The position numbers and the translations under genes are program-made. Below, in pieces: positions 8,301 to 17,035 of a stretch of 36,439 bases of DNA. How positions within the stretch are numbered: the stretch's first letter is position 1; every line of letters starts with the position of its first letter. This stretch comes from an uncultured Prevotellaceae bacterium (lineage in GTDB: Bacteria; Bacteroidota; Bacteroidia; Bacteroidales; Bacteroidaceae). The notes below the pieces were generated by a model. It saw only the letters and a program-made list of their open reading frames with translations. It was not told where the DNA came from and made no database searches. The stretch spans positions 1 to 36,439 of the forward strand of contig ONXQ01000002.1 of assembly GCA_900321835.1 (NCBI GenBank), written 5' to 3'.

Positions 8301-10722
8301 TAATAGCAAGGAAGAAGACCCCAACGACTACACCGGCTACATCACCAACCCGTCGTTCGAAACGGGCGACCTCACGGGATGGACGGTAGCCAGTTCGAGC
8401 GACACAGGAGTGCGTTCGACCACCCACGACACTTATGTCATGAGCAATTCGCACGGCGACTACCTGTTCAACACATGGTGGAAGGGCAACCCCATCACTC
8501 AGACGACGCAGGTGCTGCCCGCCGGCACCTACACACTCTCGGCAGTGGTGGCGAGCGACAACGGCGCACGCATTTTCATGCTCGTCGATGGCGACCACAG
8601 TTCCTATGTTGACCCTGCCGACAAAGGGACAGGCGTCACCCTCTCGCACACCTTCACCCTCGACACAGACAGAGCCGTGACCATCGGCATCGTGGGCGGC
8701 ACGGACGGCAAAGAATACACTGCCGACGGCTACTACTGGTACAAGGTCGATAACTTCCGTCTGAAGAAGGTTGACGACGAAAGTCTGGCAGAAAAGTATT
8801 TCGACAACCCTTCGTTCGAAAAAGATGACATCTCCACGCTCAGCACCGATGCCACACGCGGAGCCTACACCATCACTGCGCCTGCCAACTGGACACTCAG
8901 CGGCAACACACCCGACGTTCACGACATCATGACGGCCTCTGCCACGGCCACCGACAACAACTTCGGCGCTCCGGGCGCACCTACCGACGGCAGCCAGATG
9001 TTCTACCTTCGCGTCGGTTGGTACAACTGGGCCACCACCCTTTCCACCACCTCTTCTCAGGCTTTGCCCGCCGGCAAATACCGCATCAGTTTCGACTACC
9101 GCACAGGCTATGCCCAAAGTGCCGCGTCATCGTTCGTCTTTTCGTGCGCCGGTGTGAGCAACAGCAGCGTGACGTTCAACAAAGGCGGACTGAGCGGCTG
9201 GCAGACAGCATCCATCGAGTTCACACTGACCTCGGCGCAGACCATCACGCCACAGATTGTGCTGACGTGGAAGTCGGGCGGCAGCAGTTTCCTGATGGAC
9301 AACCTGACGCTTGAAGAAATCATCGACGCGACCGACTACTCCGCCCTGCACAAGGAGCAGATGATCCAGAACGGCGGCGATGCGACCTTCCTGCTGCAAG
9401 ACCCCAAGTGCGAGTCGGCTGCAGGCACGAAGTGGACCGGTTCGACAGGTGCCATTTCGCTGCGCGAGCACTGGAGCGGCGAAGGTTTGCTGAACACCTA
9501 CCAGGAGCGCACAGCGTCGGGCACGGTGTCGCAGACGCTCTCCAACATGCCGGCAGGGACGTATAAACTCGTCGCTGCTCTGCGTGCCAACACCGGCTGC
9601 ACCATCACGCCGCGGCTGAACTCAACCAGCGGCGCCACATTCTCAGGCACGGGCAACGGCAGCACCACCGTGGCCCAAATCAACAAGAACGGCGTTCAGA
9701 TGCCTTTCGATGCCGATCGTGGCTTCACCACAAAGGCAACCGGCCGCGGATGGCAGTGGGGTTCCGTGACGGCTACGACCACAGCCGACGGCGACCTCAC
9801 CGTGGCCTTCGACATGACGGGTTCGTCGTGGATGAGTATTGACGACGTTCACCTTTATTACATGAACGACGGAACAACCGACTACTGCGAAAGCATCGAT
9901 GCGGCGGCTGACGTTCTCGAGGTGGAGACGACGGGCAAAACCGTCACGGCTGACATCATCGTCCGCAATCCCAACACCGTCATCCGTTCCGCTTCGCAGG
10001 TGTTCACCGACAATGCCGCTGCCAACAACAACCTCGTGGGCAGCACGACGATGCAGAACCTTGTGCTCTACGACGGCTACGACTTTGGCTGCACAGCCAC
10101 GCAGTTCAGCCTCACGAAAGGCAGTTACCAGCGCACGATGAGTTACAACTCTTCGCTCTCGACCTACGCCGAATGGGGCACCCTGCTGCTGCCCTACCCA
10201 GCCGAGAGCAACGAGCAGGTGCAACTGTACCGCTTGAAAGGCATGACCGACGAGTGGCTGACCTTTGAGAAGGCCGATGCGGTCGGTGCCAACACACCCT
10301 TCGTCTTCCGCTGTCTCAACGGCAACAAAGTCCTGTTCAGTGCGGCGCAGACAACGGCCGTGGGTACCGACCAGCCGCAAAACCCCGACTTCATGTCGAT
10401 TGCCGGCTGCAACGGCGCAGGATTCTACACGGCGCAGGTGATTGCCGACGACAACGCCTACTACATCGCGCAGGACAAGTTCTGGAAAAGCAGCGGAACG
10501 TTGCAGATTCCCGCTTTCCGTTCCTTTTTCCGCACATCAAGCAGCGCCAAGATGCTGGGCATACGCTTCGACGACTCTGTGCCCACAGCCATCAGCCAGC
10601 CGACCGAGAACAACGCTGCTGCCCCCGTGCTGTACGACCTTCAGGGCCGCCGCGTAGCCAACGACAAGCCGCTCCACAGGGGCATCTACGTGGCAGACGG
10701 ACAGAAGATTCTGGTGCGCTAA
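5377..10722 (+). CDS. Secreted multidomain carbohydrate-active-like protein (lyase-like region, discoidin and CBM-like modules, sorting tail), 1781 aa
   Basis: The frame is open from 5269, but ATG 5377 is chosen because it opens a clear signal peptide (MKKMFLLLLGFLPMAGLAQS) and follows a -7 box. Residues about 25-450 look mainly helical, with conserved-looking stretches MPNGNDWSLFLFDQ (about 347) and RMGVEAHRVMMTYLMHEFY (about 410). Residues 450-830 look beta-rich. This helical-toroid-then-beta layout recalls polysaccharide lyases of the PL8 or heparinase II/III kind, but I cannot assign a family. Residues about 842-971 form an F5/8 type C (discoidin, CBM32-like) domain. Three further modules follow at about 986-1128 (starts NPSFETGDLTGW), 1141-1311 (NPSFEKDD) and 1326-1495. 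A beta-rich module with AKMLGIRFDDSVPTAI ends near 1740, and the tail LYDLQGRRVA...GIYVADGQKILVR is type IX-like. Probably surface-exposed or secreted and glycan-acting. Monocistronic by its own promoter and terminator. Confidence 0.85.
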   Translation: MKKMFLLLLGFLPMAGLAQSTYVSPTEGVLTSTFVDEATMKQDLLQMLADFSLYMKNDFQSVDNTYGYFKGESSGQSNEAGVRTNADLSMICAFLLKYAQGKVTLPSGVTWADIETMARKSLAWAYGTHKANKLRQTTNSAYWGSTSSSDYVWESSLWAMSVAYSAFFQWEALTAAQKGYVEALLKAECNYELQRSIPTGYAGDTKAEENGWEADVLAATLGLFPDDALASQWFDRLRQFAVNSYSHATDLQKQTALDPWYNSHTAADLYLGKNIYDDYTLQNHNMFHTSYLNVVMQELGEAALALKMFQTGVSGKETWRTRALMHNNQQVMDEVLDWLATSDGELAMPNGNDWSLFLFDQITSYSTQACMQHDANALLLENLAYKNIKARQTTTSDGSWLLRPDVSARRMGVEAHRVMMTYLMHEFYSTADLAPTTWDAFRVAYGKTKYFPAQNIVRSMSKDRFTCFSWNTSLPDYSGVIVPNDVDKAKIMVPFRTHHTGNLLGVYSRADYSLSKAGQYALYPNAYAMNGVVSVSGIPQAFCLYATSGNAVILVDALKAASATSVSSEQGGMMGISVDEFTNTQRTIYYQGGSVTTDGASYSTWTSPWSNIDNYLGFVVTKHGETVTGAFGDKSNNNSIMTAKIYPSYNGSSSAVGTSMNHIRGFIYYTGVTAAQTQTLSSAVQDLTTLASWPEGWHGVLVPDPDGTYYLLLTNLFADDYTPWENLSVTCPLGAPVFTQTTAIAGANSTATFYCAKDFNIANELKVFVKGATALNAVQADENSRAVYLQNEQTSAQNVTVSIIDPDGATRSASISVPANGCVLVRLNGGSVVQESATWPGDYRNVAFGTSVLANSYDGSHLPFNCIDGDDATYYQSLNTASAGTEHLTIALRNQYQIDKIVVTPQPGLPAPTSIIAQYGDDESSLTALPNVTTASVDGNTVLTFDAVPARFVRLQLLGSSQVAVQKVAVYGSVSNSKEEDPNDYTGYITNPSFETGDLTGWTVASSSDTGVRSTTHDTYVMSNSHGDYLFNTWWKGNPITQTTQVLPAGTYTLSAVVASDNGARIFMLVDGDHSSYVDPADKGTGVTLSHTFTLDTDRAVTIGIVGGTDGKEYTADGYYWYKVDNFRLKKVDDESLAEKYFDNPSFEKDDISTLSTDATRGAYTITAPANWTLSGNTPDVHDIMTASATATDNNFGAPGAPTDGSQMFYLRVGWYNWATTLSTTSSQALPAGKYRISFDYRTGYAQSAASSFVFSCAGVSNSSVTFNKGGLSGWQTASIEFTLTSAQTITPQIVLTWKSGGSSFLMDNLTLEEIIDATDYSALHKEQMIQNGGDATFLLQDPKCESAAGTKWTGSTGAISLREHWSGEGLLNTYQERTASGTVSQTLSNMPAGTYKLVAALRANTGCTITPRLNSTSGATFSGTGNGSTTVAQINKNGVQMPFDADRGFTTKATGRGWQWGSVTATTTADGDLTVAFDMTGSSWMSIDDVHLYYMNDGTTDYCESIDAAADVLEVETTGKTVTADIIVRNPNTVIRSASQVFTDNAAANNNLVGSTTMQNLVLYDGYDFGCTATQFSLTKGSYQRTMSYNSSLSTYAEWGTLLLPYPAESNEQVQLYRLKGMTDEWLTFEKADAVGANTPFVFRCLNGNKVLFSAAQTTAVGTDQPQNPDFMSIAGCNGAGFYTAQVIADDNAYYIAQDKFWKSSGTLQIPAFRSFFRTSSSAKMLGIRFDDSVPTAISQPTENNAAAPVLYDLQGRRVANDKPLHRGIYVADGQKILVR

Positions 10723-10749
10723 ACCTGCGACATTTTTGCGTTTTCTTTA

Positions 10750-10776
10750 AGAGAGGCCGAAAGCCTCTCTTTTTTT
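10750..10776 (+). terminator. Rho-independent terminator of the 1781-aa protein gene
   Basis: AGAGAGGC (10750-10757), loop CGAAA, GCCTCTCT (10763-10770), then an unbroken T run to 10776. It sits 27 nt after the stop codon. Confidence 0.92.
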
Positions 10777-10785
10777 GTGGTATCA

Positions 10786-10920
10786 CGGAAGGGCCGGAGA
10801 TTCCGGAAGGACCGGAATGCCCGGAGATTCCGGAATATCCGGAATATCCGGAATGTCCGGAGTGCACGGAGTTCCCGGAAAATCCGGAGAATCCGGAGAA
10901 TCCGGAATGTCCGGAAAGTC
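10786..10920. repeat. Tandem array of fifteen 9-bp units (CGGARNNYC-like)
   Basis: Fifteen contiguous 9-bp units run without an indel from 10786 to 10920, for example CGGAATATC, CGGAATATC, CGGAATGTC, CGGAGAATC, CGGAGAATC. The CGGA start is invariant and the next five bases vary. Most junctions create the palindrome TCCGGA. Because the period is three codons, both strands read as collagen-like Gly-x-Ser text. There is no plausible start codon, and the array sits just after a terminator, so it is treated as non-coding. Function unknown. Confidence 0.9.
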
Positions 10921-10940
10921 CGGCCCTCCCCCAGACACAC

Positions 10941-11025
10941 CGCAGATGAAAAAAATTTCGTCCGCAGACGATTTTTATTTCGTCCGCAGACGAAATTTTT
11001 TTCGACTGCGGACGAAATTCGCTTC
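10941..11025. repeat. Hairpin cluster 1 (TTTCGTCYGCRGACGAAA family)
   Basis: Three tandem copies of a short hairpin occur at about 10956-10971, 10977-10996 and 11001-11018. The central copy is the perfect form ATTTCGTC-CGCA-GACGAAAT and is followed by T residues. The same family recurs at 17036, 22336 and 27762. It lies between the 9-bp array and the mraZ promoter. Confidence 0.85.
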
Positions 11026-11178
11026 GACTTGACATCCTCTTTTTTGCTCCACCTGCACGGGAAAAGTCGGGCTGTGCCCCACTTCGCGCCCCACTTTCGC
11101 CCACTTTTTATAAGCCCTTGAAAAATAAGCGTTTCAAGTTATCAACATAGGCTGTTGAAAAGTTTTTTGAAAATAATT

Positions 11179-11208
11179 TGAATGAATTGTGGGGAATTGT
11201 GGAGAATT
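11179..11208 (+). promoter_or_regulatory. Candidate MraZ operator: three 10-bp direct repeats
   Basis: Three consecutive 10-mers, TGAATGAATT, GTGGGGAATT and GTGGAGAATT, fill the spacer of the mraZ promoter. MraZ of Escherichia coli is known to bind direct repeats of TGGGN with 5-nt spacers upstream of its own gene. Here TGGGG and TGGAG recur with exactly 5 nt between them. Autoregulation of the cluster by MraZ is inferred from this match and its position. Confidence 0.6.
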
Positions 11209-11219
11209 TTGTACCTTTG
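11187..11219 (+). promoter_or_regulatory. Promoter of mraZ and the dcw cluster
   Basis: TACCTTTG at 11212-11219 matches the Bacteroidetes -7 consensus TAnnTTTG. A TTG lies 22 nt upstream at 11187, one base beyond the usual spacing. The start codon is about 54 nt downstream of the box. Upstream, 11117-11160 contains small inverted repeats (CTTGAAA...TTTCAAG and TCAACA...TGTTGA) of unknown role. Confidence 0.65.
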
Positions 11220-11272
11220 CACTCGATAAGGTGTCTTCACACCGTTTTTACGTCATTAAAGGCTTAAAACTC

Positions 11273-11713
11273 ATGAGATTTATCGGCGATTACATAGCGA
11301 AGACGGACTCGAAGGGTCGCGTGTTCCTGCCTGCTCAGTTGCGCAAGATACTGGAGCAGGAAGGCGAGGAGCGCATGATTCTCCGTCCCGACCTGTTCCA
11401 GCCCTGCCTCGTGCTCTATCCCGAGTCGCTGTGGAACGAGATGCTCGACGACATGCGCAACCGTCTGAACCGCTACAACGCCCAGCACCAGGCCATCATG
11501 CGTCAGTTTGTGGCCGATGCCGAGGTGGTCGAACTGGACAGCAACGGACGATTCCTCATGAACAAACGCAAACTGCAATATGCCGGCATCACGCAGGAGG
11601 TGCGCTTCCTGGCCGTCGACGACCACATCGAGGTGTGGGACAAGACGCGCTGCGAACAGATGCTCGCCTCGGTCAACAACCTGGGCGAACGGCTGCAAGA
11701 GGTGATGCAGTAA
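11273..11713 (+). CDS. mraZ: MraZ, transcriptional regulator of the dcw cluster
   Basis: 146 aa, the usual size for MraZ. ATG 11273 (MRFIGDYIAKTDSKGRVFLP) is chosen over upstream in-frame codons because it aligns with the family start and lies behind the promoter. Two SpoVT/AbrB-like half-domains are visible: DSKGRVFLPAQLRK (residues about 13-26) and LDSNGRFLMNKRKL (about 87-100), both with the D-x-x-GR signature. MraZ family members form ring oligomers that bind direct repeats in front of their own gene, and matching 10-bp repeats are present at 11179-11208. It is the first gene of the cluster. The 82 nt before rsmH contain a GC-rich repeat. Confidence 0.95.
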   Translation: MRFIGDYIAKTDSKGRVFLPAQLRKILEQEGEERMILRPDLFQPCLVLYPESLWNEMLDDMRNRLNRYNAQHQAIMRQFVADAEVVELDSNGRFLMNKRKLQYAGITQEVRFLAVDDHIEVWDKTRCEQMLASVNNLGERLQEVMQ

Positions 11714-11726
11714 AGCAACCCCAACG

Positions 11727-11867
11727 CCCTCTCCCTGTGAGGAAGGGGAGAAAGAAACTGAATCCTTTTCACACTTTACACTTACATATAAATATATGTG
11801 TCCCGCGAACACCCACATACAGTCGGAAGTAACCACTCCCCTCCCTCAAAGGGAGGGAGCGGGGGTG
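11727..11867. repeat. Paired GC-rich intergenic repeat between mraZ and rsmH
   Basis: Two imperfect palindromes flank this stretch: CCCTCTCCCTG...GGAAGGGGAG at 11727-11750 and CCCTCCCT-CAA-AGGGAGGG within 11834-11867. They resemble CCCTCCC...GGGAGGG repeats that I recall as common in Bacteroidetes intergenic DNA. The second copy runs into the N-terminal codons of the rsmH reading frame, which casts doubt on the upstream rsmH start. Confidence 0.65.
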
Positions 11868-12815
11868 GGTCTGCCGGAGGTGGCTCTGACGGGGCAATAT
11901 CACATCCCCGTTCTCCTGACGGAGAGCATCGACGGCCTGGACATCCGTCCGGGCGGCGTCTATGTCGATGTGACCTTCGGCGGAGGTGGACACAGCCGCG
12001 AAATCATGCGCCGGCTGACGGAAGGCGGACGGCTGTATGCCTTCGACCAGGACGAGGACGCTTTCGACCACTACAAATACCAGACCGAAAGTGCTGACTT
12101 CGACGAGGTGCGCTTCACCTTCGTCCACAGCAACTTCCGCTATCTGAAGAACTTCCTGCGCTACTATCGTGAGCCGCAGGCCGACGGCATCCTGGCCGAC
12201 CTGGGCGTGTCGTCCCACCACTTCGACGACAGCGAGCGCGGATTCTCCTTCCGTTTCGACGGACCGCTCGACATGCGCATGAACCAGCACGCAAGCCGCA
12301 CGGCTGCCGACGTGCTCAACACCTTCGACGAACGCCAACTGGCCGACATCCTCTATCTGTACGGCGAACTGAAGCAGAGCCGGCGCCTGGCCGCTGCCCT
12401 CGTGGCTGCCCGCCGCAGCCATCCCTTCGCCACCATTCAGGACCTTCGTGCCGTGGCAGAGCCTTTCTGCGGCAAAGACCGTGAGAAGAAAGACCTGGCG
12501 CGTGTGTTCCAGGCCCTTCGCATCGAGGTGAACCAGGAGATGGACGCACTGCGCGAGATGCTGCAGCAGGCCACCGAGGTGCTCCGCCCGGGAGGCCGCC
12601 TGAGCATCATCACCTACCACTCGCTCGAGGACCGCATCGTCAAGAACCTCATGAAGACCGGCAACTGCGAAGGACACGAAGACAAGGACTTCTACGGCCG
12701 CGTCTCCACCCCCTTCCGCCTGGTCAACAGCCGCGTCATCACCCCGTCGGCCGAGGAGCAGGCACGTAACCCCCGCAGCCGCAGCGCCAAACTGCGTGTG
12801 GCCGAACGGCTGTGA
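11796..12815 (+). CDS. rsmH: RsmH (MraW), 16S rRNA m4C1402 methyltransferase
   Basis: This SAM-dependent enzyme N4-methylates C1402 in the decoding centre of 16S rRNA. From ATG 11796 it has 339 residues. The SAM-binding loop is DVTFGGGGHS (GGGGH at 62-66), followed by DQDEDAF. Further family motifs are ILADLGVSSHHFDDSERGFSF and MRMN, with TYHSLEDR near the C-terminus. The first about 25 residues (including TPLPQREGAGVG) come from a GC-rich intergenic repeat and have no family counterpart. GTG 11865, giving 316 aa and starting 14 residues before YHIPVLL, is a better functional start, though ATG 11796 cannot be excluded. Its stop overlaps a GTG that begins the upstream part of the ftsL frame, so translation is probably coupled. 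Confidence 0.95.
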   Translation: MCPANTHIQSEVTTPLPQREGAGVGLPEVALTGQYHIPVLLTESIDGLDIRPGGVYVDVTFGGGGHSREIMRRLTEGGRLYAFDQDEDAFDHYKYQTESADFDEVRFTFVHSNFRYLKNFLRYYREPQADGILADLGVSSHHFDDSERGFSFRFDGPLDMRMNQHASRTAADVLNTFDERQLADILYLYGELKQSRRLAAALVAARRSHPFATIQDLRAVAEPFCGKDREKKDLARVFQALRIEVNQEMDALREMLQQATEVLRPGGRLSIITYHSLEDRIVKNLMKTGNCEGHEDKDFYGRVSTPFRLVNSRVITPSAEEQARNPRSRSAKLRVAERL

Positions 12816-12832
12816 ACACTTTTTCCAACACC

Positions 12833-13318
12833 ATGCCCATGAAGAAGAACATCAACATAGAAGACGAAGAACTCATCGTCCCCGAAGAGGAGACGGTGGA
12901 GACTGCGCCCGAGGCGGACGAGGAACCGACTGCCGAGGAGAAAGAACTCAGCGAGGCGGTCGAACGCTATGTCTCGGACGAGGACGAAGACGACCTCGGC
13001 GAGGTCTCGTTCAAGAGCATCCTCGGCGGCGACTTGCTGCAGAGCCCCTTCTTCCGCCGTCAGGTGATGTTCATCATCTTCGTGGCCGGCCTCCTGCTGT
13101 TCTACACCGGCAACCGCTACTCCAGTCAGCAGGACATCATCACCATCGACTCACTGAAGGTGCGCCTGCAGCAGGAGCGCTACAACGTGCTCACACAGTC
13201 GAGCGAACTGCTCAACCTCAGCCGCCAGTCGAACATTGAGCAGCAACTCCGCCTCTTCGGCGACAGTGCACTTGCCAACCCCACCACTCCCCCCTATGAA
13301 ATCGAAGTAAAGAAGTAG
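12833..13318 (+). CDS. ftsL: FtsL-like cell division protein
   Basis: 161 aa, with an acidic cytoplasmic N-terminal region (about residues 5-65, rich in Glu and Asp), one membrane segment (about 74-93, MFIIFVAGLLLFYTGN) and a short periplasmic heptad-like region (DSLKVRLQQERYNVLTQSSE). This is the layout of the Bacteroidetes FtsL-like protein found between rsmH and the FtsI gene. FtsL is a bitopic divisome scaffold that helps activate FtsWI. ATG 12833 is chosen; ATG 12839 and GTG 12812 (overlapping the rsmH stop) are alternatives. The stop is one base before the ftsI start. Identification rests on topology and position more than sequence motifs. Confidence 0.85.
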   Translation: MPMKKNINIEDEELIVPEEETVETAPEADEEPTAEEKELSEAVERYVSDEDEDDLGEVSFKSILGGDLLQSPFFRRQVMFIIFVAGLLLFYTGNRYSSQQDIITIDSLKVRLQQERYNVLTQSSELLNLSRQSNIEQQLRLFGDSALANPTTPPYEIEVKK

Positions 13319-13319
13319 C

Positions 13320-15533
13320 ATGGCCAAAAAAGAAAAAAATACGAAGAAAACCGTCAGTTCGGGCAAGTTTCCCCTGATCATCTTCCCCATCATAGCCGTG
13401 TGCATCGGCATCATCTACTGCATGGTGAAGACAATGACCATCGACGCCGACTATTGGGAAAAAGTGCGCAAGGACAACTTCGAGAAAGACAGCGTGGAAC
13501 TGAAACCCAACCGCGGCAACATCCTCTCGTCGGAAGGCGAACTGCTGGCCAGCAGTCTGCCCAACTACAAGGTGCGCTTCGACTTCGGCACCACCGTCAC
13601 CATTCCCATGCAGGTGACCGTCGGCAAGGGCGACAAACAGCGCACCAAGACCAAGTATGTCGTGCTCGACTCCCTCCAGCGAGACTCCTGCATCCTGGCC
13701 AACCTTCCGGCCATCAGCGGAGGCCTGGCCCGCATTTGTCCTGCCCTCGACTCGGCCGGCTACTACCAGCATCTGGCAAAAGGTCTGGAGGAGCACAAGC
13801 GCTACTACGACGTATGCCCCGGCTACATCCTCAACTTCATCCAGTACAACCAACTGCGCGAACTCCCCATCTTCAACATACGCACAAAATACGGCAGTGG
13901 CATCATCGTCGAAGAACGTAACAACCGCAAGAAGCCCTTCGGTTCGCTGGCCCGCCGTACCCTGGGCGAAATGTTCGGTGCCAAAGACAGTGCCCGCAGC
14001 GGACTCGAACTGGCCTACGACTCGCTGCTGCGCGGCCAAAGCGGACTTCTGCACCAGCGCCGCATCCGTTCGAAGAATGTGGACATCGTTGACCAAGAGC
14101 CTGTTGACGGCTACGACCTTGTCTCCACCATCAACGTGTCAATGCAGGACATCTGCGAGACTGCCCTCCGGGAAAAACTGCTGGAGGTGAATGCCGAGTT
14201 CGGCGTCGTAGTGCTGCTGGAGACGAAGACCGGCGACGTGAAAGCCATTGTCAACCTGGCCCGCGACTCGGTGAGCGGCAACTACTACGAGATGCGCAAC
14301 TACGCCCTGGCCGCCCTGATGGAGCCGGGCTCAACGTTCAAGACTGCCTCCATCATGGTGGCGTTGGACGACGGCGAAATCACACTCAACGACAAGGTTG
14401 ACACGGGCTGTGGCGTCTATAACATGCACGGAGCCAAGATGAAAGACTCCAACTGGGCGCGTGGCGGCTGTGGCGTGTTGGACGTGACTTACGCTGTGGT
14501 GCGTTCGTCGAACATCGGCGTCAGCCGTCTCATCGACAGCCACTACCACGACAAGCCTGAGAAATTCATTGAGGGCCTGAAGCGCGTCGGCATCGGTGCT
14601 CCGCTCGGACTTCCCTTCTACGGCATGGCCGATCCGCGCATCTGGGGACCGGAGAACAAGTCGTACTGGTCGGAAGTGGCGCTGCCGTGGATGTCCATCG
14701 GCTACGGCACTCAGATACCTCCCATTTCGACTGTGACATTCTACAACGCCATTGCCAACGGCGGCAAGATGGTTCGTCCGCGCTTCGTCCGCGGCATTTC
14801 GAAGAATGGCGAGATGGTGCGCGAGTTCCCCGTACAGGTCATCAAGGAGCACATCTGCAAGGAATCGACCCTGAAGGACATTCAGGGCATACTCTATAAA
14901 GTGGTGAACGACAAGAAGTTCGGCACAGGCAAGCGTGCAGCCAGCAAGCATTTCAGCGTGAGCGGAAAGACGGGTACGGCGCAGGTGGCCATCGGTGGCG
15001 GTTATCACAACGGCCGCACCGAGCACCTCGTCAGTTTCTGCGGATACTACCCGTCTGAAAATCCGCAATATACCTGCATCGTGGCCATCCGCACCGCTGC
15101 GGGCGGTGTGTCGGGCGGCGGTACGGCGGGCACGGTGTTTGCCAAGATTGCCGAGCGTGTCTATTCGAAAAACGTGACCACCGACATCCGTCGTGCTGCC
15201 GACTCGCTCTCCATCTTCGTGCCCAGCGTAAAGAACGGCGACATGGCTGCAACGACCGCGCTGCTGAAGCAGATGAACATTCCCTACACAGGCGAGGAGT
15301 CGCGGTGGAGTTCGGCCACGCACGACGCAGAGCAGGTGACTTTCGCGCCGCTTGCGACCGACTCGGCCATCATGCCCGACCTGACGGGTATGGGTGCCCG
15401 CGATGCCGTCTATGCCATCGAGAGCCGCGGCATGAAGGCGCGTGTGCGTGGCTACGGTCGGGTGAAGAGCCAGAGCCTGCCTTACGGGAGCAAGGTGCAG
15501 GAGGGCAAGGTTGTCACTTTGGAACTGAACTAA
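13320..15533 (+). CDS. ftsI: FtsI, septal class B penicillin-binding protein with PASTA domain
   Basis: 737 aa. An N-terminal membrane anchor (about 13-37) is followed by a pedestal domain ([16 protein letters not shown] at about 60) and a transpeptidase domain. The three active-site motifs are complete: S338-T-F-K341, S396-S-N398 and K550-T-G-T. Residues about 684-737 form one PASTA repeat ([20 protein letters not shown]). The enzyme cross-links septal peptidoglycan in the periplasm with the glycosyltransferase FtsW, encoded further down. The gene starts 1 nt after ftsL stops, so the pair is almost certainly cotranslated. Confidence 0.97.
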   Translation: MAKKEKNTKKTVSSGKFPLIIFPIIAVCIGIIYCMVKTMTIDADYWEKVRKDNFEKDSVELKPNRGNILSSEGELLASSLPNYKVRFDFGTTVTIPMQVTVGKGDKQRTKTKYVVLDSLQRDSCILANLPAISGGLARICPALDSAGYYQHLAKGLEEHKRYYDVCPGYILNFIQYNQLRELPIFNIRTKYGSGIIVEERNNRKKPFGSLARRTLGEMFGAKDSARSGLELAYDSLLRGQSGLLHQRRIRSKNVDIVDQEPVDGYDLVSTINVSMQDICETALREKLLEVNAEFGVVVLLETKTGDVKAIVNLARDSVSGNYYEMRNYALAALMEPGSTFKTASIMVALDDGEITLNDKVDTGCGVYNMHGAKMKDSNWARGGCGVLDVTYAVVRSSNIGVSRLIDSHYHDKPEKFIEGLKRVGIGAPLGLPFYGMADPRIWGPENKSYWSEVALPWMSIGYGTQIPPISTVTFYNAIANGGKMVRPRFVRGISKNGEMVREFPVQVIKEHICKESTLKDIQGILYKVVNDKKFGTGKRAASKHFSVSGKTGTAQVAIGGGYHNGRTEHLVSFCGYYPSENPQYTCIVAIRTAAGGVSGGGTAGTVFAKIAERVYSKNVTTDIRRAADSLSIFVPSVKNGDMAATTALLKQMNIPYTGEESRWSSATHDAEQVTFAPLATDSAIMPDLTGMGARDAVYAIESRGMKARVRGYGRVKSQSLPYGSKVQEGKVVTLELN

Positions 15534-15552
15534 AACAACTCTTACGATAGCC

Positions 15553-16998
15553 ATGAAGTTAAACGTATTGACTGAACTTGTTCCGCTGCTCGAAGTGCAG
15601 GGCAGCATGGAACGCGACATAACGGGCGTGAGCATCGACTCGCGCCGGGTGGAGAGCGGACACGTGTTTGTGGCCGTTCGTGGCACACAGGCCGACGGCC
15701 ACCGGTTCATTCCGAAGGCCATCGAGCAGGGCGCTGCGGCCATCGTGTGCGAGGAGATGCCCGAGCAGCGCAGCGAAGGCGTGACCTATCTGAAGGTGGA
15801 ATGTTCGGAGCAGGTGGTGGGCCAGTTGGCCTCCAATTTCTACGGACGTCCGTCGCAGCAGATGCGGCTGGTGGGCGTGACCGGCACGAACGGCAAGACC
15901 ACCATCGCCACCGTGCTCTACAACCTGATGCGCCGCCTGGGCCATCGTGTCGGCCTGCTTTCGACCGTGTGCAACTACATCGACGGCGAGGCGGTTCCGA
16001 CCGACCACACGACGCCCGACCCCGTGACGCTCAACCAGTTGCTCGCCCGCATGGTCGATGCTGGCTGCGACCTCTGCTTCATGGAGGTCAGTTCGCACAG
16101 CGTGGTGCAGAACCGCATCGGCGGACTCACGTTTGCCGGCGGCATCTTCACCAACTTGACGCGCGATCATCTTGACTACCACAAGACGTTCGAGAACTAT
16201 CTGCACGCCAAGCAGCAGTTCTTCGACCGTCTGCCTGCCTCGGCCTTTGCCGTGACCAACGCCGACGACCGCAATGGCATGGTGATGGTGCAGAACACCC
16301 GTGCCGCGGTGAAGACCTACTCGGTGCAGCAGGTGGCCGACTTTCGCGCACGCATCCTTGAGAGCCACTTCGAGGGTATGTACCTCGAGATGGACGGACA
16401 GGAGGTGGGTGTGCAGTTCGTGGGCCGTTTCAACGTTTCCAACCTGCTCGCCGTCTATGCTGCCGCCGTGCTGCTGGGCGAGGAGAAGATGGATGTGCTC
16501 GTCGCGCTGAGCGAGATGAAGCCCGTGAGCGGCCGCTTCGAGGCGCTGCGCTCGCCCGACGGCTACACGGCCATCGTCGATTATGCCCACACGCCCGACG
16601 CGCTGGAGAATGTGCTGCGTGCCATCCACGGCGTGCTTGAGGGCCGCGGCCGCGTCATCACCGTCTGCGGCGCCGGCGGCAACCGCGACAAGGGCAAGCG
16701 TCCGCTCATGGCGCAGGAGGCCGTCAAGCAGAGCGACCTCGTCATCCTGACCAGCGACAATCCGCGCTTTGAGGAGCCGCAGGCCATCCTCGACGACATG
16801 ATGGCGGGGCTCGACAAGGAGCAGATGCGCAATGTGCTCTGCATCGTTGACCGCCGCGAGGCCATCCGCACGGCCTGCCGCATGGCGCAGAAGGGCGACG
16901 TGATTCTCGTGGCCGGCAAGGGCCATGAGGACTATCAGGAGGTGCAGGGCGTGAAGCATCACTTCGACGACAAGGAGGAACTGCGGGCCGCCTTCTGA
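15553..16998 (+). CDS. murE: MurE, UDP-MurNAc-tripeptide ligase (meso-diaminopimelate type)
   Basis: 481 aa. A cytoplasmic ATP-dependent ligase that adds the third residue of the stem peptide to UDP-MurNAc-L-Ala-D-Glu. The ATP loop is G111-T-N-G-K115-T-T, with HTTPDP and the central MEVSSHSV stretch following. The substrate-selecting motif reads D402-N-P-R405; the arginine form is characteristic of meso-DAP-adding enzymes rather than L-Lys ones, which fits a Gram-negative wall. It begins 19 nt after ftsI and is followed by a hairpin cluster and a 206-nt gap before mraY, so it may end a transcription segment. Confidence 0.97.
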   Translation: MKLNVLTELVPLLEVQGSMERDITGVSIDSRRVESGHVFVAVRGTQADGHRFIPKAIEQGAAAIVCEEMPEQRSEGVTYLKVECSEQVVGQLASNFYGRPSQQMRLVGVTGTNGKTTIATVLYNLMRRLGHRVGLLSTVCNYIDGEAVPTDHTTPDPVTLNQLLARMVDAGCDLCFMEVSSHSVVQNRIGGLTFAGGIFTNLTRDHLDYHKTFENYLHAKQQFFDRLPASAFAVTNADDRNGMVMVQNTRAAVKTYSVQQVADFRARILESHFEGMYLEMDGQEVGVQFVGRFNVSNLLAVYAAAVLLGEEKMDVLVALSEMKPVSGRFEALRSPDGYTAIVDYAHTPDALENVLRAIHGVLEGRGRVITVCGAGGNRDKGKRPLMAQEAVKQSDLVILTSDNPRFEEPQAILDDMMAGLDKEQMRNVLCIVDRREAIRTACRMAQKGDVILVAGKGHEDYQEVQGVKHHFDDKEELRAAF

Positions 16999-17035
16999 GC
17001 AGGGACGCCGCTGTCCGTGCAGAAGCGCACCGCAG

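Noticed and set aside
10941-11025. CRISPR-like array
   Set aside because: The repeated units are adjacent short hairpins with few-base spacers and no unique 30-40 nt spacers, and no cas genes are present.
10592-11104. Collagen-like reading frames on both strands across the 9-bp array (G-x-S repeats)
   Set aside because: The 9-bp period automatically keeps all frames open. Starts are TTG or lie inside other elements, the frame crosses a terminator, and there is no promoter.
11130-11160. DnaA-box-like TTATCAACA upstream of mraZ
   Set aside because: A single degenerate 9-mer in AT-rich sequence, with no cluster of boxes and no origin context.
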